Shown: positions 51,584 to 60,246 of the stretch, in pieces | Numbering within the stretch: the first letter of the stretch is position 1 | Layout: every line of letters begins with the position of its first letter | NCBI GenBank assembly: GCA_041399205.1 | Contig: JAWKTK010000005.1 | Span: forward strand, 304,446 to 368,445 | Direction: 5' to 3' | DNA: 64,000 nt | DNA from: JAGQOZ01 sp041399205 | GTDB lineage: Bacteria > Planctomycetota > Planctomycetia > Pirellulales > Pirellulaceae | Notes under the pieces: model-generated | Databases searched by the model: none | What the model was told of the DNA's origin: nothing | What the model saw: the letters and a program-made list of their open reading frames with translations, nothing else | Position numbers and translations under genes: made by a program

Positions 51584-53107
51584 ATGCTTTACGAATCTGA
51601 TCGCCGCCGGTTTTTAAAATTTGCCGCTGCCAGCGGTGCGGCGTCCGCTCTTGCGAATTCGCTGCCCGTGCTGGGACAAGTCTCTGCCGCAGAAACCAAG
51701 CTTGATCCCAATGTCGTCCGCTTTAGCGATGATATCGAACCACTGGTTCGTTTGCTGGAAGACACCGATCGCAACGCGTTGATGGAAGAACTGGCAAAGC
51801 GAATCAAATCAGGACTTTCGTATCAACAACTGCTGGCAGCGCTGTTCTTGGCTGGTATTCGAAACGTGCAACCTCGTCCGTCTGTCGGGTTCAAATTTCA
51901 CGCCGTGCTGGTTGTCAATTCGGCGCATTTGGCCAGCTTGGCGTCCGCCGAATCAGAACGCTGGTTACCTCTATTTTGGGCCGTGGACAATTTCAAGACT
52001 TCGCAAGCTCGTGACGTCCAGGAAGGCAACTGGACCATGGCTCCGGTTGATGAATCCAAGGTTCCGACAGGAGAAAAGGCAGAAGCGGAATTCGTGCACG
52101 CCATGCAACAATGGGACGAAGCCAAAGCCGACACCGCAGTTGCAGGGTTGGCTCGCACAGCCAGTGCGAATCGGATTTTCGAATTGTTCGCCAAGTATGG
52201 CTGCCGAGACTTCCGGAGCATCGGCCACAAGGCGATCTATGTGGCCAACAGTTTCCGCACGCTACAATGTATTGGCTGGCACCATGCCGAACCAATCTTG
52301 CGGTCGTTGGCCTACGCGTTGCTGAACCATTCGGGCGAACCAAATCCGGCGGAAAACGATTTGGATGCCGATCGCCCAGGACGCGAATTCGAATCATGGG
52401 CTTCCAAGGTTCGCACCGATTGGGAATTTGGTAAACCAGACGACAAAGCCACCACCGATTTGCTTAGCGTATTGCATGGCACGTCCGTGACGGATGCCAC
52501 GGCGGCCGTGGTGGACGTCTTGAATGCTGGCGTTTCACCACAGTCTGTGTACGATGCGTTATTGTTAGGCTCGGGCGAATCCCTGATGCGACAACCCGGC
52601 ATTGTGGGATTGCACACCGTCACCACCGCCAACGCCATGCACTATCTGTTTCAAACAGCCGCGAAATCCGAAACTCGCTTGTTTGCGTTGCTGCAAAACG
52701 CCGCATTCCTGCCGATGTTCCATAGTGCCATGCAAAATCGCGGAGCGGTATCGAGTGACCGAATTGTCGATTTGCCTGCGGCGGTTGGCGCGAATCCGCA
52801 AACTTCGAACTTAGATTCCATCTTGGACAACATTTCCGCTGACACCCCACAAGCCGCTCGACAACTGCTAGGTTATTTGGATTCGCAGCATTCGCCCGAA
52901 GCGTTCATCCAGGAAGCTCGACGCCTGATCTTCCTGAAAGGGAGTGATTCACACGATTACAAATTTAGTTCGGCTGCCCTGGAAGATTTCTATCACGTGT
53001 CCCCTCAATGGCGAAACCGTTTTCTGGCTACCAGCGTGTTCCATTTAAAGGGAAGTAAGCAAGAAGATACCGGCTTAGCCAAGCGGATCCAAATGGCCAT
53101 TTCGTAG
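51584..53107 (+). CDS. Tat-secreted hypothetical protein
   Basis: 507 residues. The N-terminus DRRRFLKFAAASGAASALA is a Tat signal (RRRFLK plus hydrophobic stretch). The mature protein is alpha-helical with no domain I can name; conserved-looking runs include WLPLFWAVDNFKTSQARD, GCRDFRSIGHKAIYVANSFRTLQCIGW and GLHTVTTANAMHYLFQ. The His in GHKAIY, WHHAEP and GLHTVT might bind metal or cofactor. Tat export implies folding in the cytoplasm, often with a cofactor. It stands alone and converges on the Rrf2 gene. Function unknown. Confidence 0.8.
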   Translation: MLYESDRRRFLKFAAASGAASALANSLPVLGQVSAAETKLDPNVVRFSDDIEPLVRLLEDTDRNALMEELAKRIKSGLSYQQLLAALFLAGIRNVQPRPSVGFKFHAVLVVNSAHLASLASAESERWLPLFWAVDNFKTSQARDVQEGNWTMAPVDESKVPTGEKAEAEFVHAMQQWDEAKADTAVAGLARTASANRIFELFAKYGCRDFRSIGHKAIYVANSFRTLQCIGWHHAEPILRSLAYALLNHSGEPNPAENDLDADRPGREFESWASKVRTDWEFGKPDDKATTDLLSVLHGTSVTDATAAVVDVLNAGVSPQSVYDALLLGSGESLMRQPGIVGLHTVTTANAMHYLFQTAAKSETRLFALLQNAAFLPMFHSAMQNRGAVSSDRIVDLPAAVGANPQTSNLDSILDNISADTPQAARQLLGYLDSQHSPEAFIQEARRLIFLKGSDSHDYKFSSAALEDFYHVSPQWRNRFLATSVFHLKGSKQEDTGLAKRIQMAIS

Positions 53108-53134
53108 TTGACGAGCGCATCACCAAGACACACC

Positions 53135-53171
53135 AACGAGCGTATTCGCACGCATTGTGTGATCGCTCGTT
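53135..53171. terminator. candidate bidirectional terminator between convergent genes
   Basis: AACGAGCG (53135-53142) and CGCTCGTT (53164-53171) are exact inverted repeats with a 21-base loop, placed between the hypothetical gene and the end of the Rrf2 gene. The T-run is short, so support is modest. Confidence 0.4.
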
Positions 53172-53598
53172 ATGACTGCCGAGGAAATTTACAACCTTTG
53201 TTAGAAATTCGTTTGGGCAAGAGTTCGGCAATGGTCGTCCCTTTGAAATGCTGCTCGACCAAGGCGGCAGCATGGTCCAAGCTATCGTGCAGTGGACAAA
53301 GTTTCTGGTGGCCGACAATCCCCAGCGGACACTTTTGAATTCGGTGTAGCTGTTCTACCGCAGAAACCACGTCGTACACGCTTAACAGCTCCGGTGATTT
53401 CAGCAGCGAATAGCCTCCATTCGGTCCACGCTTCACTTGCACAATTCCTGCCGCTTCTAGGTCTCGAAGCACCTTCGTTAGATACGCCACGGACACTTGC
53501 ACCGATTCGGCAATGTCACTTCGGCGCGCAATTTGATTGTCGACGGTCGCCAAGTATGCGACGGTGCGCAGCGCGTATTCAGCTGTCTGTGTTATCAT
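53170..53598 (-). CDS. Rrf2 family transcriptional regulator (Fe-S type)
   Basis: 142 residues from ATG 53598, where family members begin (MITQTAEYALRTVAYLA). The winged helix follows (SDIAESVQVSVAYLTKVLRDLEAAGIVQVKRGPNGGYSLLK). The sensor loop holds Cys90 and Cys101 (KCPLG ... KLCPLH); the third Cys of NsrR/IscR-type clusters is not obvious, only a C-terminal Cys137 in KGCKF. Rrf2 proteins bind Fe-S clusters and respond to NO, iron or redox state. It is divergent from the Rieske gene, with 142 bp between them, and an inverted repeat at 53610-53637 overlaps the opposing promoter. Control of the respiratory cluster is therefore likely. Family certain, signal inferred. Confidence 0.9.
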   Translation of the reverse strand: MITQTAEYALRTVAYLATVDNQIARRSDIAESVQVSVAYLTKVLRDLEAAGIVQVKRGPNGGYSLLKSPELLSVYDVVSAVEQLHRIQKCPLGIVGHQKLCPLHDSLDHAAALVEQHFKGTTIAELLPKRISNKGCKFPRQS

Positions 53599-53609
53599 CG
53601 AAAAACCAA

Positions 53610-53637
53610 AAATAGTTAACCTTGACATCCACTATTT
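53610..53637. promoter_or_regulatory. inverted repeat, candidate Rrf2 operator
   Basis: AAATAGT (53610-53616) and ACTATTT (53631-53637) are exact reverse complements, 21 bp centre to centre (two helical turns). The right arm and spacer overlap the -35 region of the promoter for the Rieske operon, and the left arm lies 12 bp from the Rrf2 start codon, so one site could control both. Confidence 0.6.
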
Positions 53638-53649
53638 GATTGCTACATT
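53622..53649 (+). promoter_or_regulatory. sigma-70-type promoter of the respiratory operon
   Basis: A perfect -35 TTGACA (53622-53627), 16-bp spacer, -10 TACATT (53644-53649). It directs transcription to the Rieske gene 92 bp downstream. The candidate operator overlaps it. Confidence 0.7.
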
Positions 53650-53740
53650 CTAAGCCCGTCGGCCGATAGAAAGAATCAACTTCGTGGCAAATCATCGTTG
53701 GACGACATTCATTATTGATTATTAGTTTCGAGGATCCAAA

Positions 53741-54217
53741 ATGCAGGAGCGGAATTTGGAAACCCACGCCGCAAAGCCTCGTCGCACGTTTCTAGGTTTG
53801 ATTAGTTCGATTTTGATGGCCACAGGGCTTGCAGGCGGTTACGGATACTTTGCCTCGATGGCAGTCCGATTTCTCTATCCGAACGGGCGCAACAAAGCCA
53901 AATGGCAATTCGTGGGTAACTTGGACCAAATCCGGATGGGCGAATCGCTTCCGTTTCAGACTCCGTCCGGTAGCAAGATTGTAGTCGCTCGGCAAAGCGA
54001 AGGTGATTCGGCGGACGACTTCATTGCATTGTCAAGCGTCTGTCCACATCTAGGTTGTGCGGTTCACTGGGAATCCCAGAATGATCGGTTTTTCTGCCCT
54101 TGTCACAACGGAGCGTTTGATGCCAGTGGCAAACCCACGGAAGGACCAACCTGCAGCTGCCAACCAATCTTTAACGCGTTTTCCGTTGATGGTGGAAAAC
54201 GGATTGTTGTTTATTGA
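53741..54217 (+). CDS. Rieske [2Fe-2S] protein of a cytochrome bc-type complex
   Basis: 158 residues. PRRTFLGLISSILMATGLAGG is a Tat-type signal anchor. Cluster box I is CPHLGC (Cys101, His103; Cys106 for the disulfide) and box II CPCHNG (Cys119, His122; Cys121), the two-Cys two-His set of high-potential Rieske proteins; a Gly/Pro-rich loop follows. It moves electrons from quinol to a c-type cytochrome. The start has GAGGA seven bases upstream. Its end overlaps the first possible start of cytochrome b, with the likely start at 54259. It is the first gene of the respiratory operon. Confidence 0.93.
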   Translation: MQERNLETHAAKPRRTFLGLISSILMATGLAGGYGYFASMAVRFLYPNGRNKAKWQFVGNLDQIRMGESLPFQTPSGSKIVVARQSEGDSADDFIALSSVCPHLGCAVHWESQNDRFFCPCHNGAFDASGKPTEGPTCSCQPIFNAFSVDGGKRIVVY

Positions 54218-54258
54218 AATCTCGTCCGAAACGATTAGCACGCAGCAGAAAGCCTGAC

Positions 54259-55305
54259 ATGGGAATTTCCAGTTGGCTCAATGAACGAATTCCGGTCAGT
54301 GGCGTTCAGCTTCGCGAATTGACCAATGAGCCCGTTCCGAATCACTTGAAACGCTGGTGGTTTGCGTTGGGTGGCACGCCAGCGTATTTGTTTGTCGTGC
54401 AAATTGTTACCGGCATTTTGCTGGCGTTCTATTACCAACCCGCGCCGGAAACGGCATACGAATCGGTTCGCCACATCACGGACGAAGCGGTCTTCGGTTG
54501 GTACTTGCGCAGTCTTCACAAATGGGCCGCCACGCTGATGATTGCGGCAGTGATCCTGCATCAAATGCGAGTCTACTTTACGGCAGCCTACCGTCGACCT
54601 CGCGAACTGAACTGGGTCATCGGCATGTCGCTATTGATGTGCACACTGCTAACAGGTTTCACTGGTTATAGCCTAGTATTCGAACAACTCAGCTATTGGG
54701 GCGCGACCGTAGCGGCCAATATCAGTGATGCGGTGCCCGTGCTGGGCGGCTTTGCCAAACGGATGCTACTGGGTGGCGAACAATACAATTCGCACACATT
54801 GTCACGCTTCTATATTTTGCACGCGGCCGTCTTGCCCACGACTATTATCTTGTTGGTCGGAGTCCACATCGCGTTCATTCGTTTGCATGGTGTAACTGAA
54901 TTGAAGTTCGATGACGAACCGGAAGACAAGCCGGGCCACTTCAACTTCTTTCCGGATCATTTACTGACCGAATTGACCATCGGATTGGTATTAATGATTT
55001 TGCTAAGTGCATTGGCGACGCTATTCCCGGCAACCATGGGTCCGCCGGCCGACCCCAATACGACTCCGGAAGTTATCAAACCCGAATGGTTCTTCTATGT
55101 GTCGTTTCGTTGGTTAAAGCTATTTTCGCTCACGTTTGCGGTGCTCAGCACGGGGTTCATCGTGGCTGCCATGTTCCTCTGGCCATGGATTGATGCCGCG
55201 CTTCGCAAGATTACCGGCTGGGAAGATATCAGTGTTTACATTGGCATCATCGCCACGTTTTTGCTGGTCGGCCTGACGGTTTGGGAAGCGGCAGTCGCGC
55301 ATTAA
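54259..55305 (+). CDS. cytochrome b (b6/bc-type, fused with a petD-like C-terminal part)
   Basis: 348 residues from ATG 54259. Four helices of cytochrome b6 are visible; heme-ligand His pairs are LHKW/ILHQMR in helix B (His-X13-His) and LHAAV/VGVHIA in helix D (His-X14-His). The latter spacing resembles b6f. A conserved Qo-site motif reads PEWFF in KPEWFFYVSFRW, like PEWY. The C-terminal part has about three more helices as in subunit IV. With the Rieske protein it forms a quinol-oxidising core; the usual cytochrome c1/f is absent, and the next gene is a multiheme cytochrome that may take its place. Identification firm; the partner role is inferred. Confidence 0.93.
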   Translation: MGISSWLNERIPVSGVQLRELTNEPVPNHLKRWWFALGGTPAYLFVVQIVTGILLAFYYQPAPETAYESVRHITDEAVFGWYLRSLHKWAATLMIAAVILHQMRVYFTAAYRRPRELNWVIGMSLLMCTLLTGFTGYSLVFEQLSYWGATVAANISDAVPVLGGFAKRMLLGGEQYNSHTLSRFYILHAAVLPTTIILLVGVHIAFIRLHGVTELKFDDEPEDKPGHFNFFPDHLLTELTIGLVLMILLSALATLFPATMGPPADPNTTPEVIKPEWFFYVSFRWLKLFSLTFAVLSTGFIVAAMFLWPWIDAALRKITGWEDISVYIGIIATFLLVGLTVWEAAVAH

Positions 55306-55382
55306 GAACGGTTACGCATTAGGAAACGGTAAAACAATAATTGGAACGATGGGGCCTCGGCTCTTCGCTAAAAGGAAACACA

Positions 55383-57143
55383 ATGAGTTTGAAAGTGAAG
55401 CAATTCATTATTGGCGTGTTGGGCTTGCTGTTTCTGGCGTCGCTGATTTTCGTACAGTGGATGGAAGTGACTCGCAAGCGCGAGGAAGCGGGTGTCACCA
55501 TGCAACACGTTTCCATTCCGGTCAGTTCCCAACAGTGTGTCAGCTGTCATCAACAATCCTCCCCAGGCATTATCGATCATTGGACCGGCAGTACACACGC
55601 GGCCAAAGGAATCGGCTGTGTTGAATGCCACAAGGCCAACCCGGGAGACGCAGACGCCTTTGACCATTATGGTTCGCTGATCGCCACCGTGGTCACGCCC
55701 AAAGATTGCGGTCAATGCCATAAAGCTGAAACAGATGAATTCATCGCCAGCCACCATGCCAAGGCGGGCAATATCCTGGCTTCACTGGACAACTTCTTGG
55801 CAGAGACCGTCGAAGGTGCTCGGCAACCCTTTAACCCACATTCGCCCACGCCTGGTCGCGACTTTGACATCGTGGACGGCATGGCCAGTGTCAACGTTGG
55901 CTGTAAGCAATGCCACGGAGCCAAGATTGCCTTGGAAGGCACGGATGGCAGCTTGATCACCGTAGACGACCTGCAACCGGATGAAAACGGAAAGCCAACC
56001 AACTTAGAAGCAGTTGCGAAGATCAAGAAGGCCGACAACGGTCGTCCCATTTTGCACACCAGCAGCTGGCCGAATACCGGTATTGGTCGAATCAACTTGG
56101 ACGGTTCGTTGGGATCGTGTTCGGCATGTCATTCACGTCATGATTTTTCGCCAAGACGAGCTCGTCAGCCGGAAAACTGCGGCAAGTGCCACTTGGGCCC
56201 CGACCATCCTCAGAAGGAAATCTTCGAAGAATCCAAACACGGCGTGGCCTATCGTGACCTGAAAGAGCACATGAACTTGGACGCTCATGATTGGGTGCTG
56301 GGCCAAGACTATACGCAAGCCCCGACATGTGCCACGTGTCATATGTCTGGCCATTCTCGCAACGGTGGCAAAGTGACGCACGATCCAGGTGAACGCATTT
56401 CCTGGTCTAATCGTCCTCCCGTCAGCGTTGCCATGGACACGGACATCAACGGCAAGATCATCAAAGAAACCGACCCGGCCGCTCGCCAGAAGCTGATCCA
56501 CAGTTCTTGGCAGGACAAGCGGCAAGCCATGAAGCAAGTTTGCTTACATTGCCACACAGAAAACTACGTCAACGCGTTTTACAAGCAATACGACGACTTT
56601 GTGGTCAACTACAACGAAAAGTTTGCCAAGCCGGGCCAGCAAATCATGGCCGCACTCAAGGCAAACGAAATGTTGACCAAAGTCGATTTTGATGAAGAAA
56701 TTGAATGGACCTGGTTCTATCTGTGGCACCACGAAGGTCGCCGAGCTCGTCATGGAGCGTCGATGATGGCTCCCGACTACGCTCACTGGCACGGCATGTA
56801 CGAAGTGGCCGAACGCTTTTACATGGAGTTGATTCCGCAAGCTCGCGAACTAGCCGAACATGCTGCCGAACATGGCAACGCCGCTGGCAATGAAGCCGTC
56901 TTGCAACTAATCGACGACATTCTCGCTCGCCCCGAGCACGAATGGTTCGAACAGCAAAAGCAGCTGATTGAAGCAGCACCCGAAAACACAACCGCCGCTT
57001 CGTCACCCAATGGCGATGCCGCTGCCAGCGGTACGGACGCTGCGTCCAGTGAAACGGAATCCGCTGCGGACGCCGCCGAATCGTCGGACAATTCGGACAA
57101 TGATGCAGCGGACGCCGAGGATACTTCGTCCGCTTCCAACTGA
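55383..57143 (+). CDS. membrane-anchored octaheme cytochrome c, HAO-like
   Basis: 586 residues from ATG 55383 (AGGAA upstream). One membrane helix (residues 8-26) anchors it; the rest is periplasmic. Eight CXXCH motifs lie at 52-56, 79-83, 109-113, 174-178, 246-250, 266-270, 316-320 and 387-391. SCSACHSRHDFS, CGKCHLGPDHPQKEIFEESKHG and CATCHMSGH match the octaheme hydroxylamine oxidoreductase family. The motif PDYAHWHGMYEV includes Tyr466, a candidate for the tyrosine that cross-links the P460 heme in oxidising HAOs; reductive relatives lack it. A disordered Ala/Ser/Asp/Glu tail of 50 residues ends the protein. It may relay electrons from the Rieske/cytochrome b pair to NapA, or reduce nitrite or hydroxylamine. 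Confidence 0.88.
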   Translation: MSLKVKQFIIGVLGLLFLASLIFVQWMEVTRKREEAGVTMQHVSIPVSSQQCVSCHQQSSPGIIDHWTGSTHAAKGIGCVECHKANPGDADAFDHYGSLIATVVTPKDCGQCHKAETDEFIASHHAKAGNILASLDNFLAETVEGARQPFNPHSPTPGRDFDIVDGMASVNVGCKQCHGAKIALEGTDGSLITVDDLQPDENGKPTNLEAVAKIKKADNGRPILHTSSWPNTGIGRINLDGSLGSCSACHSRHDFSPRRARQPENCGKCHLGPDHPQKEIFEESKHGVAYRDLKEHMNLDAHDWVLGQDYTQAPTCATCHMSGHSRNGGKVTHDPGERISWSNRPPVSVAMDTDINGKIIKETDPAARQKLIHSSWQDKRQAMKQVCLHCHTENYVNAFYKQYDDFVVNYNEKFAKPGQQIMAALKANEMLTKVDFDEEIEWTWFYLWHHEGRRARHGASMMAPDYAHWHGMYEVAERFYMELIPQARELAEHAAEHGNAAGNEAVLQLIDDILARPEHEWFEQQKQLIEAAPENTTAASSPNGDAAASGTDAASSETESAADAAESSDNSDNDAADAEDTSSASN

Positions 57144-57169
57144 GAAAAGATGACCGGAGCAATATCACT

Positions 57170-59530
57170 ATGGATCGCCGCAATTTTCTAGCTGCCGGAA
57201 CGGCTGGGGCCGCTGCTTCGCTTGTCGGCTGTACCAATCAAGCCATCGCGGACGACAACGGATCACCTCGTGTAGCACAAGCCAACGAGTTGCTGAATGT
57301 CGTTTGGGACAAAGCTCCCTGTCGCTACTGCGGAACCGGTTGCGGCGTGGAAGTTGCCGTGCAAGATGGAAAAGTCGTGGCGGTTCGAGGTGACGAAAAG
57401 AGCCCGGTCAATCAAGGCTTGCTGTGCGCCAAGGGCTATCATTTGCCCGCAATGCTGTACGGCAAAGATCGTTTGACACATCCGATGAAACGCAATGCCG
57501 ACGGCAAGCTGGAAAAGATTTCGTGGGACGAAGCGATCGCTCTAATCGCCAAAAAATTCGGCCAGACCTTGGAAGCGAACGGCCCCGAATCGGTTGCATT
57601 CTACGGTTCGGGCCAATGGACTATTTTTGATGGCTACGCCGCACTCAAGTGGGTTAAGGCGGGCATGCGTAGCAACAATATCGACCCCAACGCTCGGTTG
57701 TGTATGGCCAGCGCAGTCATGGGCTTCGTCACGCAATTCCAAAGTGACGAACCGATGGGTTGCTACGAAGACCTGGACGTCGGCGACGACTTTATCCTTT
57801 GGGGCAACAACATGGCCGAAATGCATCCGGTCCTGTTTAGCCGCATGCTAGAGAACAAGCGCAAGAACCCTCGAGTTCGCATTATCGACATCGCCACTCG
57901 GTGGACGCAAACCAGCGACTTCGCAGACATGTTTGTCCAAATCCAACCGGGCAGCGACCTGGCATTGGCTAACGGAATTCTCCACTTGCTGGCCAAGAAC
58001 GGAAAACTAAACCGATCATTCCTGGACGAAAACGTCGTCTTTCGTCGCGGCATAGAAGACTTGGACCAGATTGGATACGGCTGCTTTGACGAGCAGAAAG
58101 ACAAATATGGATTCAAGGACGAGGCGAAGGAAAGCAACTTGGACGAATTCGTCCAGTTCCTGGCCGAATATACTCCCGAAAAAGTGAGCGAATTGACCGG
58201 CGTACCCGTAGCACAGATTCACAGCTTGGCCGAAATGTACGGCGATGCCAAACGAGGCACCGTCAGTATGTGGTGCATGGGTGTCAACCAACATTGCCGC
58301 GGCACTTGGATGAATAACCTAATCACCAATCTGCATTTGGTCACGGGCAAAATCAGTCGGCCCGGAAACAACCCGTTCAGCTTGACCGGTCAACCGTCTG
58401 CCTGCGGGACCGCTCGAGAAGTTGGGACGCTGTCCAATCGTTTGCCCGCCGACATGGTCGTGAATAATCCGGAACATCGACAAAAAGCAGAAGAAATCTG
58501 GGGCTCGGAACCCGGCACCATCAACCCGAAACCGGGCTACCACACCGTGGATATGTTTCGCGCCTTAACTCGAGGCGACGTCAAGGCAATGTGGATCCAA
58601 GTTACCAACCCGTGGGTCACCTTGCCGAATCTGAATCGATTCGAACGCAAACCCGGCGACGGACGTTTCATTGTCGTCAGCGACATCTATCCCACGCCAA
58701 CAACCGCCGTCGCCGATCTGGTTCTGCCTTCGGCCGCTTGGATCGAACGAGAAGGTATGTTCGGAAACACAGAACGTCGCACACAGCATTGGAACCAAAT
58801 GGTCCAACCTCCTGGCGAAGCCAAAGAAGACGCTTGGCAGGTCATGCAAGTTGCCAAAAAAATGGGAATGGAAAATCTCTTCCCTTGGGCCGATGACGAA
58901 AACTGGCACGAAAAGATGTTTGAAGAATACCGCCAGTTCACGCTCGGAAATGGCAAGGATCTGGCCAGCTACCAACAATTGAAAGATGCCCGAGGTCTAC
59001 GTTGGCCTGTGGTGGATGGCAAAGAAACCCGCTATCGTTATGCGGCCGGCCATGATCCCTACGTCAAGAAAGACTCCGGCGTCCATTTTTACAAGGCCAA
59101 GGGCTATGGCGAAAAAGCAGCCGTGTGGTTGCGACCGTATCATCCGCCGGCCGAAGTCCCCGATCAAGAATTTCCCTTCTGGCTGACAACGGGCCGAGTC
59201 TTAGAGCATTGGCACACCGGTTCAATGACGCGGCGAGTCAAACAGCTGCATCGCGCGGTTCCTCGAGCATACGTGGAATTGAATCGAGCGGACGCTGTCG
59301 AGTTAGGTATTCAAAACGGCGCGATGGTGAAAGTGGTCAGTCGCCGAGGTGAATTGACCATGGAAGCGCGAGTGGACGGACGCGGCAAACCGCCCAAAGG
59401 CAGTTTGTTTGTTCCCTTCTTTGACGAATCACAACTCATCAATGTTCTCACGCTGGACGCGTTGGACAATATCAGCAAGGAACCCGACTTCAAAAAGTGC
59501 GCGGTGCGAATCGAACCGGTGCGAGTATGA
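57170..59530 (+). CDS. napA: periplasmic nitrate reductase NapA-like molybdopterin oxidoreductase
   Basis: 786 residues. The Tat signal is DRRNFLAAGTAGAAASL. Four cysteines for the [4Fe-4S] cluster are Cys51, Cys54, Cys58 and Cys86 (CRYCGTGCGV ... LLCAKG), and the Mo-ligating Cys178 lies in NARLCMASAVMGF, as in NapA and assimilatory Nas. MGVNQHCRGTWMNNLI and FSLTGQPSACGTAREVG are further NapA/Nas motifs. The C-terminal domain carries TTGRVLEHWHTGSMTRR, the family's bis-MGD tunnel. The reaction is nitrate to nitrite in the periplasm. It overlaps the next gene by four bases (ATGA). Some neighbours of NapA (C, D, G, H) are missing. Nas is a less likely alternative because of the Tat signal and the heme partners. 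Confidence 0.9.
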   Translation: MDRRNFLAAGTAGAAASLVGCTNQAIADDNGSPRVAQANELLNVVWDKAPCRYCGTGCGVEVAVQDGKVVAVRGDEKSPVNQGLLCAKGYHLPAMLYGKDRLTHPMKRNADGKLEKISWDEAIALIAKKFGQTLEANGPESVAFYGSGQWTIFDGYAALKWVKAGMRSNNIDPNARLCMASAVMGFVTQFQSDEPMGCYEDLDVGDDFILWGNNMAEMHPVLFSRMLENKRKNPRVRIIDIATRWTQTSDFADMFVQIQPGSDLALANGILHLLAKNGKLNRSFLDENVVFRRGIEDLDQIGYGCFDEQKDKYGFKDEAKESNLDEFVQFLAEYTPEKVSELTGVPVAQIHSLAEMYGDAKRGTVSMWCMGVNQHCRGTWMNNLITNLHLVTGKISRPGNNPFSLTGQPSACGTAREVGTLSNRLPADMVVNNPEHRQKAEEIWGSEPGTINPKPGYHTVDMFRALTRGDVKAMWIQVTNPWVTLPNLNRFERKPGDGRFIVVSDIYPTPTTAVADLVLPSAAWIEREGMFGNTERRTQHWNQMVQPPGEAKEDAWQVMQVAKKMGMENLFPWADDENWHEKMFEEYRQFTLGNGKDLASYQQLKDARGLRWPVVDGKETRYRYAAGHDPYVKKDSGVHFYKAKGYGEKAAVWLRPYHPPAEVPDQEFPFWLTTGRVLEHWHTGSMTRRVKQLHRAVPRAYVELNRADAVELGIQNGAMVKVVSRRGELTMEARVDGRGKPPKGSLFVPFFDESQLINVLTLDALDNISKEPDFKKCAVRIEPVRV

Positions 59531-60246
59531 CTAAGAATTCGAAAATTGCCATTGGCTGGTTCAGTTTGATTTTGGTTGTCACAACCTCTACTGGCTGTCG
59601 AACAAAATCTCGTGAATCAGCATCCGTACCGCTGACGCCCACAGAAGATCGGTCTGAGCGTCGCGCGTTTGACGGTTCGCCTCCCGTGGTTCCACATCAG
59701 TCACTGGGAGCAAAATGCGAAGTGTGTCATACCGAAAAGGGCAGCGCCGTTCCTGGCATGGCGTTTGCGCCGGCCAATCCACACGGCAACGTTGGTTCGC
59801 TGCAGAACTGTCGACAGTGCCATCTGTTTCAACAAGCGGATGACCTGTTCGCCGAATCAGAATTTCAACCTCTACCAGTCAAAATGGAAGCCGGTAGTCG
59901 CCTCTTTCCGGGAGCACCGCCCACGATTCCTCATTCGCTTCAAATGCGAAAGAATTGCTTAGCGTGCCACGCCGGACCGACAGCTCGACCAGAAATTCGC
60001 TGTTCGCATCCGGAACGAACCAATTGTGTTCAATGTCATGTCACACAAGTTCTGACAACCGAAGCCGACTTTCACGTCTCGGCCATGTCCAAGAAACCAG
60101 ACGACTCGGTTACAATCGAGCCCCATGAAACGCATTCATATCATTGGTCGCAAGAACCACGGCAAGACAACTTTGGTGGTAGAGCTGGTGTCGGCATTGG
60201 CCGCCAGCGGACTCCAGGTCGGCACCATCAAACATACGCATCATGA
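59527..60246 (+). CDS. NapB-like multiheme cytochrome c lipoprotein with four CXXCH motifs
   Basis: The ATG overlaps the NapA stop (ATGA). A signal with cysteine (TSTGC, Cys24) suggests a lipoprotein. CXXCH motifs stand at 64-68, 95-99, 144-148 and 167-171. The distal pair lies in the NapB pattern (PPTIPHSLQMRKNCLACH ... CVQCH); the proximal pair, with PPVVPHQSLGAKCEVCH and GSLQNCRQCH, repeats the same layout, so an internal duplication of the diheme NapB unit is likely. NapB passes electrons to NapA. The frame runs 122 bp into mobB, with nonsense-like residues after about 195, so the real end is probably near the MobB start, perhaps after a one-base shift. Family assignment good, length uncertain. 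Confidence 0.8.
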   Translation: MTKNSKIAIGWFSLILVVTTSTGCRTKSRESASVPLTPTEDRSERRAFDGSPPVVPHQSLGAKCEVCHTEKGSAVPGMAFAPANPHGNVGSLQNCRQCHLFQQADDLFAESEFQPLPVKMEAGSRLFPGAPPTIPHSLQMRKNCLACHAGPTARPEIRCSHPERTNCVQCHVTQVLTTEADFHVSAMSKKPDDSVTIEPHETHSYHWSQEPRQDNFGGRAGVGIGRQRTPGRHHQTYAS

